Positions 46,768 through 57,639 are shown, counted from the first letter of the stretch. The stretch is DNA of 64,000 bases from Anaspis maculata (GCA_949128115.1 OX421962.1:14521262-14585261), one strand, 5' to 3'. Notes: generated from the sequence alone by a model not told the origin. Numbers and translations: made by a program.

Positions 46768-47395
46768 CAGGGTCTTTGCAAATTTGGGGTTGAAAATTGA
46801 ACCGAAGTGACAGAAAACGCGTCAAAAGTATCAGAAAAATGTTGAAAAAAATTTAGGGCTTCTATTTTGGAAAATATGGAGGGTCAAAAGGTGGTTCTTC
46901 GGCCCCCTCTGTTGTCGTTATTTTGGAAGATTTTAGTGAACTCTTTTGAACAGACCAAAAAGCAATGTTTTTGAATCTTTGTATGTGTTCTGTAATTCTA
47001 TCAACTATACAGGTGAGTCGTAAATCCTGAAAATCCAGTTTTTTTTTTCAAAAATGCATGCAGAAAATTTCATATGAGAACCATTTGTGTTATTTGTTGC
47101 TCTACATCAGTTTTACAACATCTAGATCCTTTCACCGGCATTTTTGAGGCAGATAAATCTTTACACGATCTATGACTCACCCTGTACACTTAATACAATT
47201 ACAGAACACATTCAAAGGTTTGAAAATTTGCTTTTTGGTCTGATTGGAAGAGTTTCCTGGAATCTTTTCAAATAACGAGAATGGAAGGGGCCGAAGGACC
47301 ACCTTTTGATCATCCATATTTCTAAAAATACAAATCAAGAATTTTTTGAAACTTCTTTCTGGCACGTTTGGAGCATTTTCCTAACTGCTGTTCCA
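46768..47395. mobile_element. Small palindrome with a MITE at its centre
   Basis: It starts TA-CAGGGTCTTTGCAAAT at 46766. The arms on both sides of the MITE mirror each other (GTGTTCTGTAATTCTATC / AATACAATTACAGAACAC; AATATGGAGGGTCAAAAGGT / ACCTTTTGATCATCCATATT). The right end is eroded. The arms are related to the outer arms of 37565-39641. Confidence 0.7.
47010..47184. mobile_element. CAGGGTGAGTC MITE, copy 2
   Basis: It begins CAGGTGAGTCGTAAATCCTG (one G lost from the end motif) and ends ATGACTCACCCTG at 47184, TA on both sides. It shares flanks with copy 1 at 37776-37943. Confidence 0.8.
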
Positions 47396-48139
47396 TAAAA
47401 TTTCTGGAATGACCTCAAATGAAAAGTTTTTTGTAATTAAAAAAATAGGGGCCGTTTGACTCTCTGGCCCGCCTAAATTTTGAAAAACTTTGCCTGCGAC
47501 GCCAAACGGGAGCATCATGACTTTTGGTCGCGCACTTGGAATTCCTTAAAATATGCTCTGCAATATCATCATCGTTTATTGAGCAAGTTAGCTCTAACCG
47601 GAGTTGCTTGCTATGACACAGCCAACAGCAAGGCTAGTTTCTCAGGAACTAACTTAGATTAAAGTTAATTCGCTCATTCAACTGTTGGTGGAACCCGCAA
47701 TGAGTAGTACATTCAAATGAGATTCAAATTTTGAAACCTACCAAACTAAACCGGAAAGTGACACTGGAAACTGAATAATAATATCCAATATTGTATATCT
47801 GAGCTACTGAATTGAAGAACATCATACACTAAATGCATTTCAAGTGTGAACTAATTATTCCATAATGATGTCGGTAGCATTGTGAAACTGAAGTCATGTT
47901 GTGTGTTTGACTGACAACGCTTTAGCATAAACGATTTGATCAATAAGAGGTATTGCTATTTTAGGCATTTTATTCATTATTCACTACAAATATTCAATAC
48001 CTAGTTGCAATATACTCTGTGGTTGCACCTAAAATACATATTTCAGTGGAACATGGATAAAGATTGTCACAAGATTTCCTGTTTAAAAAACAAACAAAAA
48101 ATTGTGTCCTAGATCGGAGTTGGTTTTAGGTAATTTGGA
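47396..48139. other. No recognisable feature
   Basis: AT-rich sequence without inverted repeats or coding frames of interest. Confidence 0.35.
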
Positions 48140-48159
48140 CAAAAGGTGGGCAGGGGTAC

Positions 48160-48372
48160 GAAATAGCGCAGTTCAAAATAGCGCGGGACGAATTAGCGTG
48201 CATAAAACAGCGCAAGTATATTACAGCGCAGGACAAAACAGCGCAGGACAAAATAGCGGAGGTTCATAACGGCGCAGGTATAAAACAGCACAAAGACTGA
48301 CCAGCGCAGGTTCGTAACGGCGTAGGTATAAAACAGCGCAAAGACGAAATAGCGCAGGTCAAGAAAGCGCGT
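48160..48372. repeat. Left sub-terminal tandem array of the MULE element
   Basis: About eleven degenerate 15-20 bp units with the core TAGCGCAGG or CAGCGCAGG, separated by ACAAAA, TATAAAA or TTCATAA. Confidence 0.85.
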
Positions 48373-48399
48373 GACAAAAAAAAAACAACAATAAGCAAA

Positions 48400-48771
48400 A
48401 TGTATGTCAGTGTCCAATATATTCCAATGAATTTGTGGAACATGGTCAGCAGAGTAAATGACGACTTTCCGAGGACCAACAGTTCGCAGGAAGCATGGCA
48501 CAAAGCCTTTCAAAATTCGTTGAATTGCCACCATCCTTGCGTTGTAAAATTGGTGGAACAATTCTTGAAGGAACAAGACCATACAGATACATACAGCATA
48601 CAGCATACAGAAGTTTATGTTGCTAGATATAGAGCAGGGTTCCGGGAGGAAATCAACGAGTCTTGTAAATACGTTCAATTGAGTAGGAGGTTAAGAACGT
48701 TAACAGAAGGATATTCGTTCAGATTAGTCAAATCATATTTAGGGTTTGTATCTGTAAATTTGGATTCGTAA
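48400..48771 (+). CDS. C-terminal part of a MULE-type transposase
   Basis: An open frame of 123 residues. VQYIPMNLWNMVSRVNDDFP then RTNSSQEAWHKAFQNSLNCH and HPCVVKLVEQFLKEQ match the conserved block after the MULE DDE domain in insect elements (typically FP..LWN...R.....RTNN..EGWH..F......HP.I...I..L..E). The catalytic DDE part is missing, so it cannot transpose itself. A small CATACAG repeat (48589-48611) lengthens the middle. The frame is intact to residue 123, suggesting a fairly young copy. Confidence 0.75.
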   Translation: MYVSVQYIPMNLWNMVSRVNDDFPRTNSSQEAWHKAFQNSLNCHHPCVVKLVEQFLKEQDHTDTYSIQHTEVYVARYRAGFREEINESCKYVQLSRRLRTLTEGYSFRLVKSYLGFVSVNLDS

Positions 48772-48934
48772 ATTTTCTTATTGTTTGTTAACCTTATGGA
48801 TATCACTTTTATAGAAACTTTCAGATGAAACGGTCGAGGAAATAATGCTTGTTTTTCTTTGCTTATCTATGCATGTGAATAGTTCTGTGAATCGCGAGAT
48901 AATTCTTGGAGAATTTGTGCCTGACGGAGGTAAG

Positions 48935-49110
48935 AGCCTGCGTTATGTATTTACGCTTCTTTGGACCTGCGCTATTTTGTGCACGCTTTTATGGTCTCAC
49001 GCCATTTTGGAATGCGCTATTATGGGCTTACGCTATTTTCGACCTACGCTATTTTGTCCTGTTTTATTTCGTCATGCGCGTTTTTGTCCCGCGCTATTTT
49101 GAACTAAGCT
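48935..49110. repeat. Right sub-terminal tandem array, inverted
   Basis: Degenerate units with the core TGCGCTATTTTG and ACGCTATTTTCG, the reverse complement of the left array units; about nine can be counted. Confidence 0.85.
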
Positions 49111-49135
49111 ATTTCGTACCCCTGCCCAAAAGGTG

Positions 49136-50495
49136 ACCGGCTAACTCAGGGGTGGTTCGAGTTCACCCTCCCAATTTAGGACCTGATTGAAGGGGAGTAA
49201 AATGAAAAGGGCGCCAGGGTCTGTAGTCACAATTTGGTGAATGTCGAGCGACCCAATTCGGCAATAGGGTCCTTGCATGAATTTTATATTGAGATGATTA
49301 CTTCATGAAGTTATTCAAAACGTTATCCACAATAATTTCTGCCAAAAAAAAAATTCAAAAAAATTGGTCCACCTTTTAAATGAAGATCAAAGTTTAAATT
49401 TTTTTTCGCGCCAAAAACGTGGTCGCTTTCACAATGATCTTGTATGACCACGATGACGTCAACCCGAGAATTCTATTTTTCGTTTGCATTTTTTTTTCTC
49501 TGCGAGGTTGCAGCCCTGTGCCCTGAAACCCCGCGAAAATTCAAATCTTCATTATTTCACAGACCTATTTCAATTGTGGAGCCGTGAACAGCGCCGTCGC
49601 CCTTGCTCACGTGTCAGGGCCATCCCCAAGCTCGTGCTGCGCGCTTTTCAACCTGGATTGAGCATCAGTCATTTTGAATTTCATGCCCTATTCTTGCTAT
49701 TTTGAACAAATAACGTACGTCTGAGAACAGGAAACCTTGTCTACAGCACAAAAGTGTTACGATCTTCATGACAGCATGACGTTCGCCTGCATCGTCTTTT
49801 TCTCCCGACCTCCCAAGCGTAGTTAAGTCCGAGGGCTGATGTGGAGCGGCGGTTTGAGGGCGTTCGCTCCCTCCGCGGGCCACGACCCGGCAACCGGCGG
49901 TGCGCCAGCAGGGACGTTTCTCAAGCAAGGTAACTCCGCTGTTGACAATAACGCCGCAAACAGGTTAATTATGCATTTTGCAGTTACCGGTAATTTAAGA
50001 TGTTGCACCTGGGGGAGCGCAACCGCCCGCCATATCGTATGAATAAGTATTAACTTATTACCTGCACGTCTAGATTGCCGCGGGACGGCGCGGCGCGTCG
50101 TGATGATGATGATGACCGACTGGAATACAGAAACAACTCGTTGCAAACTCTGCAGAGCATCAGGATATATAGTTCAAGCAAGAAGAGTGTCAGTTTCGCA
50201 ACTCGGCGCAGGAGGAACCGTATCATTGTTTGAATGGAAATTGGTTATAGCGTTATTGGTGGCGCAGTTAGGGTGTTCGAGAGAACTATAGAAACCCTAT
50301 TCTTAAGAAAACCGCTGACGGCAACCGAACGACCTGCCGACAGAATTTGTGAAAACCAGACGTCGGATTTTGGCGGGATATTTCTTTTCAATTTTCGCAA
50401 ACGAACCGCATCCCAAGTTGAGGGTGAGAATTTTTCAAAATATTTGCTTATAGACTAGGATCATTTTTGAAAAAGTGGCCTGGAAAGTGGTTCTA
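49136..50495. other. CpG-rich island without recognised gene
   Basis: 49560-50110 is notably GC- and CpG-rich (GCGCCGTCGCCC, CCTCCGCGGGCCACG, GGACGGCGCGGCGCGTCG) and includes an ATG trinucleotide run at 50101-50114. It lacks inverted repeats. Overlapping frames on both strands (for example 49823-50146 minus) show no known domain. Possibly promoter or first-exon sequence of a gene outside the repeats. Confidence 0.35.
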
Positions 50496-52835
50496 GAGGC
50501 AAGTCATGTTAAAGTTTGGCAACATATGTTTTAAGGGTATTTGGACCTCGCTAAATACGAAAACCATTGTTGCCAAGCCAAATTTTGGACCGGAAGCCCG
50601 CAATGGGGGGTAAAGGGGGGGTAAGACCAAAAATCACCATTTTACACCATTTTTGATACCAGGACTGAGACCTGTCATCAATGTACGGTGAATTACATCG
50701 TATCTTGATTAACTAAGGTCTTATACTATCATCTTGACATGATTACTGTCAAAATTTCCATAGGGGGGCGACTGGTGGGGGGAATGTTGACTGTGAAGAT
50801 GATTCTTCTTTTCTCTTGATTTTGAGTGAATATATACATGTTTGGTATCTTTTCCCATCAAGTTTCATATCCTCAGTTCAATTATGGTGTCAAAATTACA
50901 ATAGGAGCAAGTTTGAACAAGTTTCAGATAATAAAACATGTTTTTTTGTCAATATTTTTTTACCACTTTGAACTGTGTTATTTATTGCAAATCGGCATTT
51001 TTTTCTCAAAATTTTTGCGTAACTCGTTAGCCTGGTGTATTTCACACAATACAGTCATGTAACTGATGAGCCTCTAACTTTTAAAATATGAGAAAAATAT
51101 TTTTTTGTGAAAACTGTTTGGCGCTACTTTTCAACTTTATTTTTTGCTATTATTTAATTGTATGATAAAAAACTGTGGTCCTCCACCTCATAATTATGAA
51201 GAAAACCTCAGCTAAGATATTCTAGAATGTACTTTTTTTCAAAAGAAAAGTTTTTCATATCAGAACCTGATGCCCAGTGGACAAGAGTCCTCTCAGAGAG
51301 GCCTGAGAAGTTCTATTGAGCTCTAGAAACGGTTACCTCTTCCAAACGGCTTTGATATGCCCTATTAAGATACAGAGAGTATACCTTATTCCAACTTTTT
51401 TGTAATGTTCTCTTGAGCTCCAAAAGTTTTACCACTTTTGCACTTCTTTGAGATGTTCCATTTAGCTTCAAAGAGGTTACCTTTTTCCAACTTCTCTATG
51501 ATATTCTCTCAAGCTCCAAAGAAGGTTACCTTTTTAGAACTTATTCTAAATGTTTCATAAAATTACAAAGCTCCAAAGGTAACCCTTGAGGTTACCTTTC
51601 TCCAACTCCTCCAAAAAGTTCTATTTCAGCTCAAAAAAAAAAAAAATTTCTTTGGTATGTTTGATTATGCTCTAAGGAAGGTTACCTTTTTTGGATTTCC
51701 GTGAGATGATCTATCAAACCTCCAAGAAAAGTTCCCTTTTTCGAACGTCTTAGGCAGGTGTTCTCTACCATCAACCTCTAAAAAAGTACAACTCCTCAAA
51801 ATTTACGTTCATGAGAATAGATGTACCTATATTCGAAAAAGCCGCATTCCTCTAATAATACCCAGGGAAGAGGTAGATAAAGAAATTTTGAAATCGAATG
51901 TAATAAATGTGAATGATAAAACCTATAATTGTATTATTCAATTCAAGGTTTAGGGTAATGTACGTATCTGCCTTCGGTTGCACCAAGTTCTCTTTAGTTT
52001 CATCAGCGTATTTTTTTTAATTCTATAAATTATGATATCTCAATGCAAATCGGAGTTTTTTTCGACAATTCTTGCGTAATTTGTCAGTCTGGTGTATTTT
52101 ACACAATACATTCACATACTAAGTGTGTCTTCACTTTCTAAAATATGAAAAACTTGAGTTTTGATCATACATACATCATACAGCAAAAAATAAAGTTGAA
52201 AAGTAGGGCCAAACAATTTCCACAAAAAATTTTTTTTCTTCATATTTAAAAAAGTAGAGGCAAATCAATTGGATGCCTATATCATGGTAAATACATGAGA
52301 CTAACGAACTACGCAAGAATTTTGAGAAAAAATGCCGATTTGCAGTAAAATAACACAGTTGAAAGACGTAAAAAAATATTGACAAAAGACATGTTTTATC
52401 ATGTGAAACTTGTTCAAACTTGCTTCTATTGCAATTTGAACACCATAGTTGAATAGGGAATGTGGAATTTAGTCGGAAACGATACCAAACATGTTCATAT
52501 TCACTCAAAATCAAGAGAAATGAAGAATCATCTACACAGTCAACATTCCCCCCACCAGTCTTCCCCTTCTGGAAATTTTGACAGTAATTATGTCAATATG
52601 GTAGTATAAGATTTCAGTGAATCAAGATATGCTGTAATTCACTTCACGTTGATGACAGGTCGCAGTCCCGACATCAAAAATGGTCAAAAATAGTGATTTT
52701 TGGTCTTCCCTCCCCTTTACCCCCCTATTGCGGGCTTCCGGTGCAAAATTCGGCTTGGCAACAATGGTTTTCGTATTCAGCGGGGTCCAAATACCCTTAA
52801 AACGTATGTTGCCAAACTTTAACATGACTTGCCTC
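50496..52835. mobile_element. 2.3 kb palindrome with a tandem array in its centre
   Basis: The ends are GAGGCAAGTCATGTTAAAGT at 50496 and the perfect inverse ending at 52835, with TA flanks (50494-50495, 52836-52837). The arms of about 650 bp run to 51150 and from 52175. The ~1 kb centre holds the degenerate array 51290-51800. Shared wording with 14681-16819 (TTTGGTATCTTTTCC...GTTTGAACAAGTTT) marks a related element family. Confidence 0.85.
51290..51800. repeat. Degenerate minisatellite, unit ~55-65 bp
   Basis: Units of the form AGCTCCAAAGAGGTTACCTT + TTTCCAACTTCT..GATGTTCTATT recur about eight times with indels. Confidence 0.75.
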
Positions 52836-52837
52836 TA

Positions 52838-54097
52838 GCATTGCTTTTTATCCGAAAAGATCCTAGACTATTAATTTGTCAAGATTTTTCAAAATTTCAT
52901 AATTCATTCAAAATTTTACAAGGGAACCGATGTTCGAATAATCCGTTCCAAATACCTTGTCACCTTTTCGCGGCGAAAACTCGGCTTTTCGGGGAAAATT
53001 TCGAGAAATTTGGTGTGAAATGCTGACCGGGGGGTTTCGGGGACTCAGTGTCGTCCGGTGCGGGCCATGCGGTGGCGTTTTTCCTGAAATTTCGCCGTAT
53101 AATAATTCAAATTCGACCACGGCACGGCCAAAGTGACAGGAAAGTCAATTGACGCTCTGGGTTTTGCGAAACTCAACACTTCGGGGCATTCGAACAGTGT
53201 TTTTGGAGAAAATGTACCGTGTCAGCGTGCGAAATTGAATTGTGGTCTCGAGGAGACTTTTGAGGCGTCCACCAGACACCACCAACCCAACATCTACCTC
53301 AAATTCGACGGCATTTCGGTTAAAAATTCCCAGGCCGTGATAGACGTTGACGGCGTCTTTCACAAAAACAGACAAGTTGAGAGCGCAAAACACGTCTGGG
53401 GGGTACTCACCATTTATTTGCAATTTCCAGCGGCTTCACATTTCGAGAAAAGGGCCTTTTCGGTCCTCCAGAGCACATTTCATGTCGGTTACAGGTGTTC
53501 CTTGTCGCGACTTGTTTTCTACGGAATCCATAATAATTCTATCGGACCTTCTGGCCAGACCTCCACAAAGGGTCCGTGTTTTGATGTGCGTCCTTGTTTC
53601 GGAGTTTTTATTGTCAATTTTTCCAAAATTTCACTACAAAGATCGGCAATATTATTGAGCGTAGCAGTTGTGCTGTGCCATTTGCAATTGTCAATGTGAT
53701 GTCACAGCACTCCTTTGAGGCAATTTTTCGCGGACTCTTTAGGTATGTTCCGATATTCAAATCGGTTAACCAGCCGGTCGACCACTTTTTCAGTGAGTTA
53801 CTTTTGATATCGGAACGACAGTTGATGTTTGGGTTAACCAGCACTGACCGGTCTCCGAAGCTGGTCCTTGTGGTTGACAGCTGGTTAACCTTATTCAGGC
53901 AGCCGGTCGTTCCAATATACAGTTTTTCAGGCGGTTGGTCGACCAGACCGAAGACCAGAACGTACCTTGAGTGCCATTTTTCGCGACTGCGATTAAATAC
54001 GTTGGAATGATGTTGACAGTTATGGACGTTTTCGCGAGTTAATGTTATGATGAAAGCGGAAATCGTTACGTGACATTTTTCTATCATCTTTACCACA
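52838..54097. other. Mostly single-copy stretch, possible gene remnant
   Basis: 52960-53700 is less AT-rich and contains readable but unmatched frames on both strands; a minus-strand frame (53423-53145) reads YPPDVFCALNLSVFVKDAVN. A GGTGAGTA donor-like site is present on the minus strand near 53412. No family recognised. A MITE-like insertion is at 53741-53967. Confidence 0.3.
53741..53967. mobile_element. Probable MITE (AGGTATGTTCC ends)
   Basis: AGGTATGTTCCGATATTC at the left and AGAACGTACCT at the right are inverted; inside, GGTTAACCAGCCGGTCGACC and GGTCGACCAG-type words recur in both orientations, giving a foldback of about 227 bp. Confidence 0.6.
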
Positions 54098-54840
54098 AGA
54101 TCCGATTGGGATTTTGAACCTATGCCAACTAGAAATAGACAGTCTAAATGAATCTGTCAAATTTAGATTTTTGACGTTTCGAGAGGGCCGAGAGGTCGCC
54201 ATATTGAACTCTTGCATTTTTCAACCTATCCGATTGGGATCTAGAATCTATACCCACTTGGGGTCGACAACCGAGATGCATCTGTCAAATGTGATATTTT
54301 GAAAGTTCTAGGGCTGCCATATTGATACAACAACTTGAAATAGGCAATCTGAATATATCTGTCAAATTTGTCATTTTGACAGTTCTAAGGCCGCTGCCAT
54401 ATTGAACTTTTGCATTTTCAACCGATCCGATGACAGTTCCAAAAGGCTGTCATATCGAGCTTTTGCATTTTTCAACCGATCCGGTTGAGATTTAAAACCT
54501 ATAACCACTTGGGACGGGCAACCGAAATGCATCTGTGAAATTCTGATTATTGACGTTTCAAGAGGCCGCCATATTGACCTCTAGACAATTGAGACGCATC
54601 TGTCAAATTTGCCATTTTGTCATATCCAAGGCTGCCATATTGAGTTATTGTATTTTTCAACAGATTATATGATTCTAACAAATACTTAGTCAAGATGGAC
54701 AATCGAAATGCATTCGTCAAATTCGACATTTTGGTAGTTTGAAGCCGCAGTATTGAACTCTGGCTTTTATAACCGAATCCATTCAGTTTTCAAACCAAGG
54801 ACTTGGTTCAGATGAACAATTTAAACGTGACTGTCCAATT
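54098..54840. repeat. Degenerate satellite, unit ~135 bp
   Basis: About five to six units can be followed. Each contains CCGATTGGGATTT, CCTATACCCACTTGGG, GCATCTGTCAAATTTG, CATTTTGACAGTTC and GCCGCCATATTGAACTTTTG. Units are interrupted by deletions. Confidence 0.8.
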
Positions 54841-55488
54841 TTGAATTTTGCACATATTTTTATTTCATCTCAATTTCTCCTACAAATATTCAGAAAGGCT
54901 ACTAAATAATACGAATACACGGTTCTGCTTTTTCTTCCACTGCACAATGTCTTCCACGACAGTACCTTCTTCACGGTTTAGGTTTCTATAACACATATCG
55001 TCGCTTTCATTTTCAAAGCTTCATCATGTTTCCAGTATTTCCAGTTTGTTACCTTGAACAAAAGTAAAAATACATTAATTTATGAACAAAGTAATGGTGT
55101 CTCAATTTTCTACAACAACTCTTCACTGACCAGACACTACTCTCAGTGACATGCGTTTCGTTCACAATAGAATCCTACGAGTCCAGGCAGAAATTTCAAA
55201 ACACGCGAAAAACAAACATTTTCTCGAATTCGTGTTACTCGTACACAATCAATTACTTACGCCTCTCGGAAAACTTCATCTGACCAAGACACTATCGACG
55301 GACATGCATAAAATTACTAAACTCGTCAAGGAAGAACCTGACATTTGCCTAAAACAACGGAAAATCAACATCATGTATACAGTTCCCTTTCCACTTGTCC
55401 GGTGTCAGTCGAACAAATTCCCTGTCTCTTTTTCAACCAATGCTGTCACCCAGGCGACGGCTTGCCACGACCATCCATCACGGGAAAA

Positions 55489-55571
55489 ATGCACTCGTGG
55501 CCTTCTCCAATTTTATTTTTCTGGGCCGGTGTCGTCATTTCGGTCTATAACCGGTTCATCTTAGTAAATAG
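55489..55571 (+). CDS. Candidate first coding exon with signal peptide
   Basis: ATG in good context (GGAAAAATGC) opens MHSWPSPILFFWAGVVISVY and N R F I L V N, then AG|GTAAGTAAG, an excellent splice donor after 55571 (phase 2). The hydrophobic core PILFFWAGVVISV is a typical signal peptide. No downstream exon was found within the remaining window, which is plausible for a gene with a long first intron. No family is assigned. Confidence 0.3.
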
Positions 55572-56387
55572 GTAAGTAAGTGAGTCGGGAGTCCCTAAGC
55601 AAACCCAAGAGTTTCAATAGACAAAGCTCTCAGACTAGGTACTTCAACATCGGACCATCCGACCAGAACTCTACAGAGACACCTGTTTTGCCCCTGTTGA
55701 GGATTCATCGGTGCAGAGGCATCCAGGTCAGACAATCCGATGAAATAGCAATCGGAGATTCCTGGAATGCGAGTTACTCGTGCGGCGCTATCTATCCAAG
55801 CCATTCCGCGATGCCAGCACCCAAGCATCAGGCAGGCAGGATTACTTGTCTATCGTTTTGTTCCTGTTGAAATCTAGTTTTTCGTTGGTGTTTAGCATCA
55901 TGCTATCCCCACACCGTCAGTATACAATCACACGATTGCGATACCCATTTGCACGTTCCGTCCTCTCCTCGACTCAAATGCTTTCTTTCTCAACCTGAAA
56001 GTGGAACTCGTATTTGGCGGCCCGAACAATCGCCATAAAATGTCTTCAAGTGCACTTATTGAGCAGCTTTTCAAGCTATTACAGGTGCAAAAGTGCAGCT
56101 GATCCTATCGCGAGTCGCCTCTTCATGATATCAAAATTTACCTGTGAATACAGCCCGGGCAAGCATCAAGATAAAAGATAGGTACCGCACGTTTACATTA
56201 TTGTTATCATAACCCGTCCTATAGACTGTACAACATACGTAGCTAAAATCCTGGAATTCGTGCAGCGAGATAAATCACGGAGGCGTTATAATCATCCAGT
56301 TGAACAACATGAGTTTCGAATTAGCGCTCATGAGATAATTGCCATAGAAACAATTGTATATCAATAACAAGGAGCGTACTACCTGCC

Positions 56388-56410
56388 GGTGGTGGTGGTG
56401 GTGGTGGTGG
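56388..56410. repeat. GGT trinucleotide microsatellite
   Basis: About 7.5 uninterrupted GGT units. Confidence 0.95.
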
Positions 56411-57398
56411 CTTCAATAAGGTCGGTGTGCGCCTCCGGGTTTAATTCCTCCCATAAATTGGGACGTGACCTTTTTTGAGTTGTTGCATGGGATGAAGTGC
56501 CGTGTGAAACGAACGCAACTTCGCGGTAGCAATGCTTTGTTTGCCTGATGGCGTGCAATTTTTATTTGCAAGTGATGGACAATTCTGTTGACAATAAATC
56601 TTCTGCAGACAGTTCAGTACGTGGATTGTTTCCTAACAATCTTGTCAATGAACAAGTTGCCATGGCAAAAACGCCTTTCAATTCGTTGTCGTCACAGCCA
56701 CCAAGTTCATCACCAAGATGGCTAACAATAACAATTCTCATTTACCTAGGGTCTTTAGAGCGCAGGTTCATCCGTATCAACGCCGTCAGTGTTGTTACCA
56801 GGTTTGTGTTCTGTCAGTTTTTTTGTGTTTGCTATGTTTTTATGTTTGTTACATCTTCATTATTTCCGCGAGATATTGTTGTCTTCTGGGTGATTCGGAT
56901 TTGATTTTCAATTGTTTTTTTTTATTGGGTTTTATTTGATTTGATTTTTCAAAATTTTGTTAGTGTGGGGCAAAATGACATAGAAATAAAACATATAAAG
57001 CATCATTGTTTTAAAAAATGAGAGAAGTGTGGAACTGTTTCCACTGACGGAACAAGTGACTTTTCAGATGAAAAGTACATACCAGAAGGTGGTAGTTTTC
57101 TTCAGAAATGGAAGCTGCGTCGCAGGGCATGGCGGTTGCAGTGTGTGCAGCTATGAGACATGTCCACAACATGTAAAGGGGAATGAGATTTTAGTACAAC
57201 AAATAAATAAGCAAAAAGACTGAAGGTCGAACTCCGTATGATAGCTGAAAGAATTTTTGGCGAACAAAACAATATACCGTCAAGATGTTTATTCTATTTA
57301 TCAACGACAAGGCAAGTTTTCCAGGAACAGGCATTGCCAGGTAGGGCCCTCCTCAAGTAACACCAGTAAGACTCTCGACCTAGCCAAGGGAGAGTGAC

Positions 57399-57488
57399 CG
57401 GACAATCCGTCGCGTGGACAATTTGTCGCGTGGACAATTTGTCGCGGACAATTTGTCGCGGACAATTCGCCGCACGGACAATTCGTCG
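57399..57488. repeat. Short tandem array of GGACAATTTGTCGCG units
   Basis: Six units of 15-18 bp, each close to GGACAATTTGTCGCG(TG), starting right after GGGAGAGTGACC. Each unit contains the mini-palindrome GACAATTTGTC. The style recalls the sub-terminal arrays of the MULE element at 48149-49126; no inverted partner array was found, so it may be a solo end. Confidence 0.85.
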
Positions 57489-57639
57489 AAATTTTTTTTT
57501 GTCCTTTGCCTTAGTTTTACTGACCCGTTTTGTGTTTTTTCTTGCTTTTAGAGTTCTGATGAGCCCCTTATACCAAACTGTATTATTTAAAACCCTTCTG
57601 GGCACTCTTCTTTTTTCAATATCTTTGAACCTCTGAAGA

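Larger units (their letters stand above)
48149..49126. mobile_element. Foldback-type Mutator-like (MULE) element with 9 bp duplication
   Basis: A 978 bp element flanked by CAAAAGGTG at 48140-48148 and CAAAAGGTG at 49127-49135, a perfect 9 bp duplication. The ends are GGCAGGGGTACGAAATAGCG and its inverse ending GTACCCCTGCC. Each end is built from degenerate tandem units around AATAGCGCAGGACAAAA (left, to about 48372) and the reverse complement, GCGCTATTTTGTCC-like (right, from about 48935). The centre encodes the 3' part of a MULE-type transposase (48400-48771). A 9 bp duplication plus this protein identifies a Mutator relative; tandem-repeat inverted ends recall foldback elements. Confidence 0.88.
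54850..57380. other. Repeat-poor island with one exon candidate
   Basis: This is the longest stretch free of inverted repeats right of the dehydrogenase. It contains the exon candidate 55489-55571, a GGT microsatellite (56388-56410) and a ~40 bp piece at 57025-57066 that repeats retroelement sequence at 62505-62546. Otherwise unassigned. Confidence 0.35.

Noticed and set aside
48160..48372. A CRISPR array
   Set aside because: Units are contiguous and degenerate without unique spacers, repeat in inverted orientation at the other end, and the context is eukaryotic.
48149..49126. A Helitron
   Set aside because: It has inverted ends and a 9 bp target duplication, neither of which Helitrons make.
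49823..50146. A 107-codon minus-strand gene in the CpG-rich island
   Set aside because: Open frames on both strands reflect the base composition; no motif was found.
53133..53699. A 188-codon plus-strand gene
   Set aside because: The opposite strand is also largely open, the peptide matches nothing known to me, and there is no start or splice context; kept only as an unassigned region.
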